Shown here: in pieces, positions 27,101-34,540 of the stretch
How the letters are laid out: every line of letters begins with the position of its first letter
Position numbering within the stretch: position 1 is the first letter of the stretch
NCBI GenBank assembly: GCA_963576725.1
Contig: OY755252.1
Coordinates: forward strand, 51,299,059-51,363,058
Direction of reading: 5' to 3'
Length of the DNA: 64,000 nt
DNA from: Azorinus chamasolen
Taxonomy: Eukaryota > Mollusca > Bivalvia > Cardiida > Solecurtidae
The notes under the pieces: generated by a model
What the model saw: only the letters and a program-made list of their open reading frames with translations
What the model was told of the DNA's origin: nothing
The model's database searches: none
Made by a program: the position numbers and the translations under genes

Positions 27101-30100
27101 CGTAAGAGTTCCTTCCCTTGTATTGATTTTACCCAATCGCGCGTATGAATACACCAGACAAGGGGTGTTCCAGATAAGGATTTCAAGTACGGCTATTTTT
27201 AGTAACTCAGCTTATCTAGCACGTCTGAGAAGCGAGAAACTACTTTTCAGCATGAGAACGGTTAAACTTAATTCTAGCGCAATCTGTCAATTTTCTGCAA
27301 TCTGATTGGCTCGTGTGACCAAATTTGCGGCATATAAAAAGTATTTTATATGTCGCAAATTCAACCAATCGAAAACGGCCGAATAACAGCATTAGCCTGT
27401 AAATATATTAATGCGCTTTGTTTATCTAACACTTAGATCTACTGATAAATTCGTATGCATACACTGAAATATATTCAAGTTCAGTCCGGTATATTGGAAG
27501 TTGTTAATTTCCATTCTTTGTCACGACTTGACCGGTCTTTTATATGTCGTGTGGAGAATTATTGAGATACTCAAAGCGTTGTGATTCAGATTCAACCTTA
27601 TTTATCATACTATTCAAACATAACGTTATATAAACGTGACGTCATTCTTACAGACGACGTTTTTGCGTACGGTGCCAAAGACTAAGATAACGTTACTTTT
27701 CCTGACATGTGTATTGAAAGTGTATTGGACATGTAAAATAGCTGTCGCATAATTATTCATGACAAATGTAACTGTGAACTGGCCCGGTATTTTGACTTCG
27801 TGTAAACCAGGGTGAAAAAAAATCCAGTTATTTTAAGAAATCTGAGAGAAACTGGGCACTATTTCTTGCCTCATCACTCATTCAATCACCTGCGCGCATA
27901 GGATATAACAACAATTTGGCATTTTTCGTGTCAAGATTGCATTAGAATAGGGTTAATCCTACTGAAATTTTAAATTTCCGACGGTATATGAGGTTTTTAA
28001 CGGTCTTAAAATTATTTTAATGACTCCGCCTTCGGCGTCGCCATTAAAATAATTGCGACCGTTAAAACCCTCATATACCGTCGCAAATTTAGAATTACAG
28101 TAGGATTAACCCTATATTGACGCAATTCCGACGTCATTTGGATGACGTCAAAATGACGGTTTTATAATATTCAAACAAATGGGCGTTGGAATCAATGATT
28201 TTACTTTGCAGTATAATAAAAAGCAATGTCAGTAGACACAAATCAATGTCAGTAGACACAAAGCAACGTCAGTAGACACAAAGCAATGTCAGTAGACACA
28301 AGACACAAAGCAATGTCAGTAGACACAAAGCAATGTCATTAGACACAAAGCAAAGTCAGTAGATACAGATCAATGTCATAAGACACAAAGCAACGTCAGT
28401 GGACACAAATCAATGTCAGTAGACACAAAACAATGTCAGTAGACACCAATCAATGTCAGTAGACACCAATCAATGTCAGTAGACACAAATCAATGTCAGT
28501 AGACACCAATCAATGTCAGTAGACACCAATCAATGTCAGTAGACACAAAGCAATGTCAGTAGACACCAATCAATGTCAGTAGACACCAATCAATGTCAGT
28601 AGACACAAATCAATGTCAGTAGACACAAAGCAATGTGTTCTAAACTTTACAAAAGTCAACCCTTTCAACGCTGAACTGTTCAAACTTATCGTGAATAGTC
28701 AATGAGTATTAGAAGAAAATGTAACATGACAACCAGTGCCGATCCTGATGAAAATGCCTCTCATCAGGGTATTCACAGTTTGCTAAGGGCATTAGAGGCT
28801 CGTTTTCTGCACTGCAGATGAAATACATGTGTGTTACATAAAAGTAACATGTGTTTCTAGAACTAAGCGTACTAGTGTAATATGTCTGTGGTAATTACTA
28901 TGCTTGACATACATGTAAGTATGATAATCATTTTCCTTACAGAGAAACCTTTTGGCACCTTTTCAATCAGAGTGGACCAAGATCAGACGACTCCAACAGG
29001 AGATATGGGTCTACTCTGTTTGCATATGAAATAATATAGATATGGTTCTACAGTTTCTGCAGTGGTAAAATTGTCCATCTAAGCTTCTTGATATTCATGT
29101 TGACATTATTTTGCATGAATATTTATAAGGGGTAGAGTTAATAACCAGTCAAGCCAAGACCATTAAATACTTCCTTAACGATTATTGAACAGTTGAGTTG
29201 AATAATACATATGTGTCAATGTATGTACCTCATTAGAGCTCAGTGGTATAGCGTCCGTCTTCAAAACGAAGAGGTCGTGAGTTTGAATCACAGCAGAGGC
29301 TCACACATACCCATGTTATATTATATGTAATAACTGAGTTATTTAAGGCATGATTATCCACACTTTTTTTTATTTTGTTTGTTGTGTTTTTTTCTTTTTT
29401 CTATTTTTTTGTTATCTTTTTGGTGGTGATGATGGTGGTAGTGGTGCGTGTGGAAGGAGGGGGGGGGGGTATTAAATACAAATTAAAGTGTGATAGTATT
29501 ATGTCTGTTTGAATACTACTGTGGCTCCATTTATAAAGTTATCTCTAGAATTTGATATTACCTTTGCAAACAGCTTGGAGCCAGATCAGACGACGAGTAA
29601 AATCTGCATCCAATCTGAATCTGTTAATATGTTTATTATTCAGAAATAAAAGGGAATAAAACCTCAAGGTTGAAAATTGAAGCAGGCGACAGTTTAACAA
29701 CAGCAGTGTTTAACTACAGAGTATGGGAGGCATTAATTTTGGAATGATAAACAGTGTAGCTCCTGATTATGAATCTGAAATATACAGGAACACAACCTCA
29801 AGGTGGATCATTGAAGCAGACAGCTGCTACCTTTGCAGACGAACATATGCATTGAATGTGTAACTCACTTCTATGCATGTACAAATCAGATCAACAGATA
29901 TGTTGTTTACCATGCTTGACGGCGATGCAGAAATGTAACCATTTCCTCGTGAATATTTATGTAAGAAGTAAGTCTATCATGTCTATTTATTACCTGAAAA
30001 TTTATACTGCAATATGTACACGTGTATTGTTGGTATGTGTTGAAACTGAAGAGTAAGTAGATCATTAGCAAACAGAGAAGATCCTGATCAGACGGTTCCT

Positions 30101-32369
30101 ACTACTCTCTGTTTGCAAAAGTTTGAAAAGCCGTTAACATAAAGGGTTAACTCGAATATTGATGTAAGAAATAGTGTTATCATGAATATCTATTACCTGA
30201 AGCTTTATAATGGTATATGAACATACATTCTAACACACCTCGAGCACACATCTACATAAACAAAGAAGGGACGTATCTATGTTTGAATTCTCCATAAAAC
30301 ACCGCACGCGCTGTAACGGCTTAACGTGACGTAATATGGCTTCGAAAATTCGTACGACAAGAAACGTAGTGCCGTTGTGGCGGTGCAAATTATAGTTAGA
30401 ATCGAAATAATAAATTGATACTCAGTGTTTTATCGTGCAATCGAACACGGGTAGTCGTTTAGATGCTTATAATTAAATCACTTGGCCTATCGGCCTCGTG
30501 ATTTATTTACTACGCATCTCAACTCCTACCAGTGTTCGATTGCACGATAAAACACTGGTATCAATTTATTATTTCTTAATTTTATGCATGTCAGAAACTA
30601 TAGTATCATATAGCACAATGGCAAACAGAATACACCCTACAGAAGTCGTCAAATCTAGCTCTACTTTGTTTGCAAAGATTTGTTCTCAAACCTTTCAATG
30701 CTGAATATTCAAAGTACATGTAGAAAAGTCCATCACTGTTTAACTAAAGTACATCAGGGTTTAACTAAAGTCCACCAGTGTTTAACTAAAGTCCACCAGT
30801 GTTTAACTAAAGTCCATCACTGTTTAACTAAAGTCCACCAGTGTTTAACTAAAGTCCACCAGTGTTTAACTAAAGTCCACCAGTGTTTAACTAAAGAACT
30901 AAAGTCCACCAGTGTTTAACTAAAGTCCACCAGTGTTTAACTAAAGAACTAAAGTCCACCAGTGTTTAACTAAAGTCCATCAGTGTTTAACTAAAGTCCA
31001 CCAGTGTTTAACTAAAGTCCATCAGTGTTTAACTAAAGTCCATCAGTTTTTAACTAAAGTCCACCAGTGTTTAACTACAGAGTCCAATCTGTACGGAAGG
31101 CTTATATTAGATTGGGAATGACAAACTGTGTAGCTTCTGACCAGGAGACGCATCTATAAGACCTCTGATCTGGATATACAATGTTTGCAGGTGACAATAT
31201 ATGCGTGTCAAAGCGAAAGGGTTATTTACCGTTAATGTTTCAATCGCATGATTTTACAAATGTGTATTTGTTTATGTAGTCTATGGACCGCATAACGTTG
31301 CTCAGTTAATGGTTAACTCTATGGTAACGAAATGTGTTTGAAATAACAAACTGACTACGTTTTGTTTGACCTAAGCATACTGGACAACTGTTTTCTACAA
31401 ACCTTCGGCCAATTCATTTTTAAAATCCGAAGTATAAGCAGATGTTCTACAAAATGTATTCAGAGTGTTTACCCTTTCCCTCATATTGACAAGTTTTGAC
31501 ACCTTTGAAAACAGGATAGACCAAGATCTGGCGGTCCCAGATGTATGATCATGGTCTACTTTGTTTGCTTATGGAATAATAAAGATATGATTCTAAAGTT
31601 TCTGAAACTGACAAAAAAAATCCATTTTTCATTGACAAATAATACAAATCCAGGAGCACATTGCTAAATATTAAGTAAGTCGCGAAATATTCGATACATA
31701 TTCATGAGGGAGAGGTCCAGACAAGGTGTGTAAATTGAAACATTTTCAAGAATAGCTGCTTTATTTCTCCAAGTAATGAATTCACTATCACATTCACAAA
31801 CATGACCTTAACCCTTTCCCTGTTCAGTATGTATTTAACCCTTTCCCTGTTCAGTATGTATTTAACCCTTTCCCTGTTCAGTATGTATTAAAGAAATAAT
31901 GGGTATAGAAGCCGTCTGTTCTAGGTCTACTCTGTTTGCAAAATTGTGAAAGAGCGATTATATGAGACAAAGGGTTTAAAAACTATATTGACCCTGATTA
32001 AAATAATCTGTTAAAACATTCCGCGCTGTTTGCGCAATTAATTTATTTGATAAATGTATTAATAGGAGTATATGAACACTGAGCCTGCTATGAAAGTGAA
32101 ATCTGCTTAATCTCCGATCTGTTGCCATCGTCACCTACGTCTGATTAGTTCAAGCTTTTGAGATACTATTGACAGATTTTTTAAAAAAAGACAAACGTCC
32201 AGAGATTTTACTAAAATTCCTGAGATCTAAGACCTGATGAAAAATCCGGAGATTTAGGGGAAATCCTGAGAATTGGTCGTCCTGCAAGTTAGTATGTTTA
32301 TTTTTAGAATGGTTTACCTTTGCCTGCTCCGGTTACCAGTGCCCGTTTTCCCTGGAAATTTGGCTCCAT
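1..32369 (-). CDS. DCXR: L-xylulose/dicarbonyl reductase-like SDR, gene A (seven exons, 3' end cut by window)
   Basis: Split gene; coding exons are complement 32318-32369, 25838-25935, 16039-16193, 11039-11081, 7646-7810, 4680-4797 and 1-106. All introns are GT-AG, and exon phases (1,0,2,0,0,1) match gene B. The spliced frame is open throughout and ends after the Cys codon plus two bases at the window edge, where gene B has one more codon and a stop. Visible motifs are the NADP(H)-binding TGAGKGIG at 13-20, [10 protein letters not shown] after the second beta strand, NNAA at 82-85, and catalytic Ser136, Tyr149 and Lys153 (YCPSK). Human DCXR has the same catalytic positions and is 244 residues long. 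The family reduces L-xylulose to xylitol and small dicarbonyls with NADPH, usually as a cytosolic or membrane-associated tetramer. SDR assignment is certain; the exact substrate is inferred. A TTATATAA palindrome at 32526-32533, about 160 bp upstream of the ATG, is a weak promoter candidate. Confidence 0.9.
478..1046. repeat. 25-bp minisatellite, about 22 copies
   Basis: Unit approximately GAACAATGTCCTGGTGACAA plus CCTTC, with scattered substitutions (AACTATG, TTCTGG). It lies in gene A intron 6, just 3' of exon 6 in gene order. Confidence 0.9.
1607..1905. mobile_element. Pogo-like MITE, family 1 copy a
   Basis: Ends CAGTTGAAC... and ...GACGTCCAACTATG with TCGAGATATCGA near the right end; the centre has AATGCAGGTCGAAAGTAATG opposing GGCATTACTATAGACCTG. 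Longer and more decayed than other copies. Confidence 0.6.
2155..2660. repeat. Two related inverted-repeat fragments (GAATAG/CTATTC type)
   Basis: About 2160-2300 and 2540-2650 share CGAGRCKATTCTAAAR, CACAACATRRGGTTTGG and GGAGAAA. Similar sequence recurs at 57920-58030. A dispersed short element of unknown class. Confidence 0.45.
2722..2888. mobile_element. TTAA fold-back element copy
   Basis: Contains the core hairpin GTAGACCTAGATCAGACG opposing CGTCTGACCAGGGTCTAC, followed by a second GGAGCCGTCTGATGATCTGG arm. Ends resemble ACTCCATAAATACGCC and GTGAAAAGAAGTTTAAATGA. Confidence 0.6.
3110..3970. mobile_element. Repeat related to the 9.5-kb and 35.4-kb elements, with an embedded hairpin
   Basis: The 3110-3215 part (GGCTGGGTACCCACAAAGC, CTACTGACGGGTTCAAGG, CACCCTATGGTCATTTT) and the 3745-3815 part (GATGGTGTTTTGGCACCG, GTGTGGCGCTCTCC) match pieces of 9525-9960. 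Between them 3590-3692 is a fold-back. Partial and decayed. Confidence 0.5.
3590..3692. repeat. Hairpin with CTCGCTAAAGCTCG loop
   Basis: Arms ATTGTTTTCATGAAACTCGT and AGTAAACTCGTTTCATAAAA..CAAT flank CACTCGCTAAAGCTCGTG. Same loop type as 5103-5210 and 26632-26775. Confidence 0.7.
4680..4797 (-). CDS. DCXR: Gene A exon 6
   Basis: 118 nt between GTTTTCAG and GTGCGT. It encodes [20 protein letters not shown] followed by [19 protein letters not shown] plus one base. The RVNxVxPT motif after the active site is the conserved SDR cofactor-binding loop, and PLGRFA lies in the C-terminal region used for tetramer contacts in the family. Confidence 0.94.
4886..4966. repeat. Inverted repeat around TTTTCCAAGACTCGTTTAAT
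   Basis: Arm AAATGAGTCTTGGAAAATGT opposes ACATTTTCCAAGACTCGTTT; the loop is about 35 bp. It lies just 5' of exon 6 of gene A. Confidence 0.7.
5103..5210. repeat. Hairpin with ACGAGTTTTAGCGAGTTT loop
   Basis: Arms GGTTATTGGATTTATTAAAT and TTAATAAATCCAATAATCAT with inner arms TTTAAAACGATAAAA and TTTTATCGTTTTAAA. Nearly perfect over about 50 bp per side. Confidence 0.8.
5302..6310. repeat. 31-bp minisatellite, about 32 copies
   Basis: Unit AGGTTACATATAGACAGTGA plus AAGGTGTTATT, very homogeneous (rare AATG, GACAGG and one-base variants; one copy truncated near 5645). In gene A intron 5. The homogeneity suggests recent expansion. Confidence 0.97.
6718..6736. repeat. G homopolymer of 19
   Basis: An uninterrupted run of G in gene A intron 5. 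A shorter G run (11) lies at 29459-29469. Confidence 0.95.
7646..7810 (-). CDS. DCXR: Gene A exon 5 (active site)
   Basis: 165 nt, 55 codons, phase 0 at both ends, between TTTTAG and GTAAAC. It encodes [20 protein letters not shown], then [20 protein letters not shown], then [15 protein letters not shown]. Ser136, Tyr149 and Lys153 form the SDR catalytic triad, and ELGPH is shared with DCXR. Confidence 0.95.
7811..9500. other. Gene A intron 4 (5' part in gene order reversed), no gene seen
   Basis: AT-rich intron sequence. The stretch 8985-9085 is a diverged direct copy of 2935-3040 (ATGACGTCACTTGTTTTAC, GAATATTATTTGGTCTTG). A short motif near 8796 (GACAAGGGACATCACTGTGA) recurs at 44050. The open frame at 8794-9135 has no recognised domain. 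Confidence 0.5.
9513..10588. mobile_element. Inverted-repeat element with about 230-bp arms
   Basis: The left end ACACTGTTTGTCTTTTAGGG and following GTGGGGATGGAATAAGTGGG are matched in reverse by CCCACCCTAAAAAACAGTGT preceded by CACTTATTCCATCCCCACC. The arms include GGTTTAAACCCC and CGTTCCACGGCGGTAC. Related sequence is at 35345-35640. Class unknown; no transposase frame recognised. Confidence 0.65.
10735..10800. repeat. Near-perfect hairpin
   Basis: Arms GACAAGTCTTCATGAAATAG and CTATTTCATGAAGACTTGTC around a GC-rich loop ACTTCGCTGACGCTCCGC. Confidence 0.9.
11039..11081 (-). CDS. DCXR: Gene A exon 4
   Basis: A 43-nt exon flanked by TTTTTCAG and GTATGG. The first base completes a Ser codon begun in exon 3; the rest reads [14 protein letters not shown], the helix containing the conserved Asn (N-x-R-A) of classical SDRs. 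Its size and phase match gene B exactly. Confidence 0.9.
11188..11397. mobile_element. Pogo-like MITE, family 1 copy b
   Basis: TIRs TACAGTGGTACCTCGATATC and ATAATGAGGTTCAACTGCA, the left with CTCGATATCTCGA; flanked by TA. No coding capacity. In gene A intron 3, next to exon 4. Confidence 0.75.
11459..11690. repeat. Degenerate array, ACTCACATGTAAAGTATTAG type
   Basis: Four to five units of about 40-57 bp built around CTACTCACATGTAAAGT and AGCTGATTTTGAG. It shares ACTCACAGGTAA with the larger array to its right; a small patch of the same type recurs at 11850-11960. Confidence 0.8.
11985..14190. repeat. 44-bp minisatellite, old and diverged to the left, homogeneous at 13.69-14.05 kb
   Basis: The best units read AGGTAACAGTATCAACCTTT then TTGTTTGTGTTTGTACCTAC TCAC. 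Left of 13.6 kb the units are strongly diverged in length and sequence. On the gene's (minus) strand most units contain GTGAGT, a 5' splice-site hexamer; on the plus strand they contain a U-rich tract ending CTCACAG then GTAAC. In gene A intron 3. Confidence 0.85.
14374..14572. mobile_element. Pogo-like MITE, family 1 copy c
   Basis: TIRs TACAGTAAATCCCTCTAAAC and GTTTAGAGTGGTGTACA; the core hairpin TTAATGCAGGGTGAAGTCAT opposes ATGACTTTCACCCTGCATTA. It abuts copy d. Confidence 0.8.
14571..14762. mobile_element. Pogo-like MITE, family 1 copy d
   Basis: Starts TACAGTAAAACCTCGATATT and ends GTTAGGTTTAACTGTA; the core is GTACAGGTTGAAAGTCGTGC opposing ATGACTTTCATCATGCAT. Confidence 0.75.
14770..15205. 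repeat. 48-bp minisatellite, about 9 copies
   Basis: Unit TATTAGTGGGTTCTTACCCA, TTTCCTAATATGCTGAGTGT, GTAATAAA, with point variants. The inner GGGTTCTTACCC is a small palindrome. Confidence 0.93.
15318..15700. repeat. 47-bp minisatellite, about 8 copies
   Basis: Unit ACTAATCTTGATCCAGAAGA, GACACAGGTGTACATGGCAA, AAGGTCA. Adjacent to a TTAA fold-back element on its right. Confidence 0.93.
15731..15967. mobile_element. TTAA fold-back element, full-length copy
   Basis: Begins TTAACCTTGTACTCTATAAA and ends TGGCGTAAAGGGTTAA, so TTAA is at both ends with CCC/GGG-type termini as in piggyBac-like elements. The internal hairpin GTAGACCCAGATCAGCCG opposes GGCCAGGGTCTGCTC. About 237 bp, non-coding. Confidence 0.75.
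16039..16193 (-). CDS. DCXR: Gene A exon 3
   Basis: The acceptor CATTACAG and donor GTAAGC bound 155 nt. It encodes [18 protein letters not shown], then [19 protein letters not shown], ending in [12 protein letters not shown] replaces the more usual NNAG; human DCXR also has NNAA. The acceptor and the first exon bases are repeated upstream in the intron (see the 16165-16290 feature). Confidence 0.93.
16165..16290 (-). repeat. Exon 3 acceptor plus exon start, three tandem copies
   Basis: On the minus strand, acceptor-like TACAG followed by ATGNNTTCAATAGAAACA occurs at junctions 16193/16194 (used), 16242/16243 and 16289/16290, spaced 49 and 47 bp. A fourth, TACAGATGCCTTCAATAATT, is at 25114/25115. 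The upstream copies are candidate alternative acceptors or relics of tandem duplication. Confidence 0.8.
16300..17640. other. Gene A intron 2, no gene seen
   Basis: Non-coding intron sequence. The section 17010-17070 and 17185-17250 are diverged direct copies (CTACTTCAAACATCCGTC and CTCCTTTAAACTTCC; GTTCTTACTTCTTA), with a run of TTCCAAGTTCC-like words between them. Confidence 0.5.
17640..24815. repeat. 57-bp minisatellite, about 126 copies (7.2 kb)
   Basis: Plus-strand unit TAATGCTTTGCATTGTCACT, AGGGAGGGAAGACAGAGGAG, CTAATGTATGTATTAGG. Variants (CACAGG, AACGC, GTCACGC, AGGAAGGAC) recur in blocks, indicating higher-order duplication; for example the block near 20.0-20.5 kb resembles 22.0-22.5 and 22.9-23.3 kb. 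The period is 19 codons, giving long minus-strand open frames with unit [19 protein letters not shown]. On the gene's strand each unit has a pyrimidine tract ending TCTTCCCTCCCTAG, like a 3' splice site. It is inside gene A intron 2. Confidence 0.98.
24843..25076 (-). mobile_element. Non-LTR retrotransposon ORF2 C-terminal fragment
   Basis: A 77-codon frame with no good start, containing [19 protein letters not shown] and [20 protein letters not shown], then [17 protein letters not shown]. This resembles the region downstream of the RT domain in animal non-LTR retrotransposons (QRxxAKxIQ..RTRTxM..MLG...EIxKRKLxFxxKLxxMP). It lies within gene A intron 2, between the 57-bp and 34-bp arrays, and is a dead fragment. 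Family recognition is from memory. Confidence 0.55.
25120..25575. repeat. 34-bp minisatellite, about 13 copies
   Basis: Unit TGATTATCTGTACAACCAGT, TTAGATCCAAACCA, with length variants. In gene A intron 2 close to exon 2. Confidence 0.93.
25838..25935 (-). CDS. DCXR: Gene A exon 2
   Basis: The acceptor ...TTTTTTAG precedes GTATAGGCCG and the donor after ATTGAG is GTTTGT. It encodes [20 protein letters not shown] followed by [13 protein letters not shown], completing the Rossmann turn and the adenosine-phosphate-binding SRTQ region. The 98-nt length equals gene B exon 2. Confidence 0.93.
26130..26275. repeat. 20-bp minisatellite, left block (7 copies)
   Basis: Unit AATGTCAGTAGACACAAAGC. It is the same unit as 28222-28636, separated by about 1.95 kb of non-repeat DNA. 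Confidence 0.95.
26632..26775. repeat. Long hairpin with CGAGCTTTAGCGAA loop
   Basis: Arms TCAAGCATGGGTTTTGTTAA and TTAAATAAAACCCATGCTTG, then GGGGTTTCTATAC opposing GTATAGAAACCCC, and a loop GGAAACGAGCTTTAGCGAAT. Confidence 0.9.
27950..28135. repeat. Long hairpin with GC-rich loop
   Basis: Arms AGGGTTAATCCTACTG and CAGTAGGATTAACCCT; inner arms GACGGTATATGAGG and CCTCATATACCGTC; loop ACTCCGCCTTCGGCGTCGCC. About 85 bp per side. Confidence 0.92.
28222..28636. repeat. 20-bp minisatellite, right block (about 21 copies)
   Basis: Unit CAATGTCAGTAGACACAAAG with ACCAAT and ACAAAT variants in the middle copies that alternate in a two-unit pattern. Confidence 0.96.
28940..29145. mobile_element. TTAA fold-back element copy
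   Basis: Core AGAGTGGACCAAGATCAGAC opposing GATATGGGTCTACTCTGTTT, with the right end GGGGTAGAGTTAA. Further relics with the same core lie at 29565-29640, 29990-30150, 30600-30680, 31100-31230, 31500-31580, 31880-31980 and 32640-32735. Confidence 0.55.
29227..29303 (+). other. Degenerate tRNA-like sequence (tRNA pseudogene or SINE head)
   Basis: D-arm GAGCTCAGTGGTATAGC, anticodon-arm CCGTCTTCAAAACG and T-arm GTGAGTTTGAATCAC are in tRNA order, with CCTC/GAGG acceptor pairing. Extra bases before the D arm and a missing base in the T stem make it non-canonical. The 7-base anticodon loop would be CTTCAAA (anticodon TCA). More likely a SINE head or pseudogene than a working tRNA. Confidence 0.5.
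30405..30577. repeat. Long near-perfect hairpin
   Basis: Arms ATAAATTGATACTCAGTG, TTTTATCGTGCAATCGAACA and their reverse complements at about 30533-30575. The loop contains a second stem, AAATCACTTGGCC opposing GGCCTCGTGATTT. Confidence 0.9.
30720..31078. repeat. 21-bp minisatellite, about 17 copies
   Basis: Unit TAAAGTCCACCAGTGTTTAA C; ACATCA and CCATCA variants, and two copies with an extra TAAAGAAC. The period of seven codons yields a spurious plus-strand frame TKVHQCL. Confidence 0.94.
31806..31890. repeat. 29-bp triplet repeat inside a fold-back element
   Basis: Three copies of TTAACCCTTTCCCTGTTCAG TATGTATTT. The unit starts with the TTAACCCTTTCCC terminus of the TTAA family, so it looks like a tandemly copied element end. 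Confidence 0.85.
32318..32369 (-). CDS. DCXR: Gene A exon 1
   Basis: Begins with ATG (reverse complement of 32367-32369) and reads [17 protein letters not shown] plus one base, then a GTAAAC donor. It carries the first beta strand and most of the glycine-rich cofactor loop. Any 5' UTR exon cannot be placed from sequence alone. Confidence 0.9.
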
Positions 32370-33262
32370 TTTCTCAACAAATAACAGATAAAATTATCAC
32401 TTATTGTACACTTGCCAATCTCTAGAGTGTGCAACAAAACCTCAATGTAGAACTATACTATTCATAATCACAAGGTGAACCTATCGGTGTCGGCATATAG
32501 CACGTCTGTCTCTGTTGTATGTAGGTTATATAACCGGTCCTCGATTGTTAATATTCATGTAAGAAATAATCACATATTTATTAGCTGAATTTTTATAATG
32601 ACATATTTACACTTGAAGTTTTGGTATTGATATAACCTGTAAAGTCAGATATATAATTTCCTAATTAAACAGAGCAGATCCTGATCAGACGGCTGCTACA
32701 GGCGTGAAACAACGTTTAAATGAGAGAAAGGGTTAATGGAGATAGTTGTGCAGTTATGTCGACCCATTGTGAATTATGTTACCTGTTTTTCACCTGCAAA
32801 TAATACTCAACTTTTCAAAAGGATACAGTTATTGCCATGCTACTTTAAACTCGTTCCCTGTTTAACATTTATTCAATATTTTATCACCTTATTACTATTC
32901 ATGGACAGAAGCAATACATTGGAACATGGAGAAGCATTTTTTTTTCACCAGAACAGAAAGTAAAAACTCGCATGGGTCTATTGATTAATTGTATGAGCTG
33001 TTTGCAAAAGTGTCGCAGATTCATCAGTTGCAGCAAGACCTAGGATTCACTTTCCAGCAGTGAAAGCGTTAAATAGATCGAATAGCAAATAAGGAATGTC
33101 CTTTTCCTTCATATAAACTCCTTTTCACGCATTTGCAAACAAACTAGACACAGATCTGGCGGACCCTATAGGAGCCGTCTGATCAGTGTCTGCTCTGCTC
33201 CCCATGCAATTTTATAGATCTGAATTTACAATTTCAATCCTGGTGAAAAAAGGTTTTCCATG

Positions 33263-33513
33263 TTAACCCTTTACTCTATAAATATGCCTTTCTACGGCTT
33301 TGTAAATAGAGTAGACCCAGCTAAACTTTTATAATGGCTAATGTACACGTGGTTTATTGGCACTGGTAGAAACTGTAGAGTCCGATCTATTATAATTTCA
33401 TCAGTAAACAGAACAGACTCTGATAAGACAGTCCCTACGGAGGCCGTCTGATCTGGGTATACTATGTTTGCTTATACGTGAAGAGGAGTTTATAAAAGGG
33501 AAAGGGCTGAATT
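33263..33513. mobile_element. TTAA fold-back element, near full-length copy
   Basis: Starts TTAACCCTTTACTCTATAAA, has CTATGTTTGCTTATACGTGA near the right side and ends GGGAAAGGGCTGAA with a degenerate right TTAA. Confidence 0.7.
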
Positions 33514-33544
33514 CAACAAGCAAACATAACTTGACTGGAAGATG

Positions 33545-33760
33545 TGTACGTTACTTTGCTACAAACGCATTATCTAATCAGGGTTACAGACGCGTTGTCT
33601 AATCAGGGTCTACAGACGCGTTGTCTAATCAGGGTCTTCAGACGCGTTGTCTAATCAGGGTGTACAGACGCGTTGTCTAATAAGGGCTACAGGCGCATTG
33701 TCTAATCAGGGTCTACATACGCGTTGTCTACTCAGGATCTACAGACGCGTTGTCTTAGAC
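33545..33760 (+). repeat. 26-bp array, left arm copy
   Basis: About eight units of GGGTCTACAGACGCGTTGTC TAATCA. The same unit forms the array at 42285-43190. Confidence 0.92.
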
Positions 33761-33769
33761 CAGGCGTCC

Positions 33770-34340
33770 ACTAGGACGCCGAATGGTTCCCGAAAGGTTG
33801 ATGATTCCACATGCCTTCGGGTGTTCAGGAACCCTTCCGCGTCATTCCTGAACCCTTCGGAAACCCTTCGGGAAGTCTTCTGGACACTTCGGGGACTGAT
33901 CGGGATCGAGAAAGATTCGGCATCCAAGATTTAGAAGTTGGACGCCGAATCTTTTATTCGGGAAGGCTTCGGGACCTTCTGGAACCCTTCTGGGACACTT
34001 CGGGGCATTCGGGAAGCCTTCGCGGTGGCTTCCGGGTAGTCTCGGGAGCATTCTGCAAGGTTTCAGGATCTCCTATTCATCCAGAGCGGTTCCAGAATGA
34101 AGCCGAGTCGATGCGGAAGGCTTCTCGAAGGCTTCACTACTGCTTCCCGAAGACGCGGAAGGGTTCCACGCGGAAGACATGCCGAATTTATTATGAACGA
34201 TTCAGAATCGTCTCAGAAGACGCTGATGTCAGCAAAACTTATATACATGTATATCTGAAAAAGAGCGGTCGCCGAATTGCCGAAAGGATTTCAAATATAA
34301 AATACAATCTGCAAGAAACTTTACTTATTACGGAAGCTTA
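33770..34340 (+). other. Region of short CCTTCGGGA words with a 176-codon open frame
   Basis: The plus-strand frame 33811-34341 and overlapping frames arise over repeated ACCCTTCGGRA and GGAAGGCTTCGGGA words. There is no recognised domain. The base composition (GC- and CpG-rich) differs from its surroundings. Likely part of the composite element rather than a host gene. Confidence 0.35.
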
Positions 34341-34540
34341 AACGGACCCCCTTTATATGCAATAATATGGCTAAAAACTTAAAGAGTGACGTAGCTTTAA
34401 TATATTTAAGACAAAGTTTTCTGTGTAGTTATATAAAGAATAATATTTATTTGAACCGAATCTTTTAACTTAACGTATCTGTAATATATGTAAGCTAATG
34501 TTTTCTGTGCATTTACATGAAAATTAATATGTATGTAAAA
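34329..34540. repeat. Left inverted arm of a possible 9.6-kb element
   Basis: TACGGAAGCTTAAACGGACC, TATATTTAAGACAAAGTTTT, TGTAAGCTAATGTTTTCTGT match 41960-42281 in reverse complement, with the two sub-blocks in a different order. Confidence 0.85.

Larger units (their letters stand above)
26276..28221. mobile_element. Unique segment splitting the 20-bp array, with three fold-backs
   Basis: No coding frame recognised. It contains hairpins at about 26632-26775, 27320-27366 and 27950-28135. Position inside one tandem array suggests an inserted element, but I could not find clear terminal repeats or a target duplication at its edges. Confidence 0.4.
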
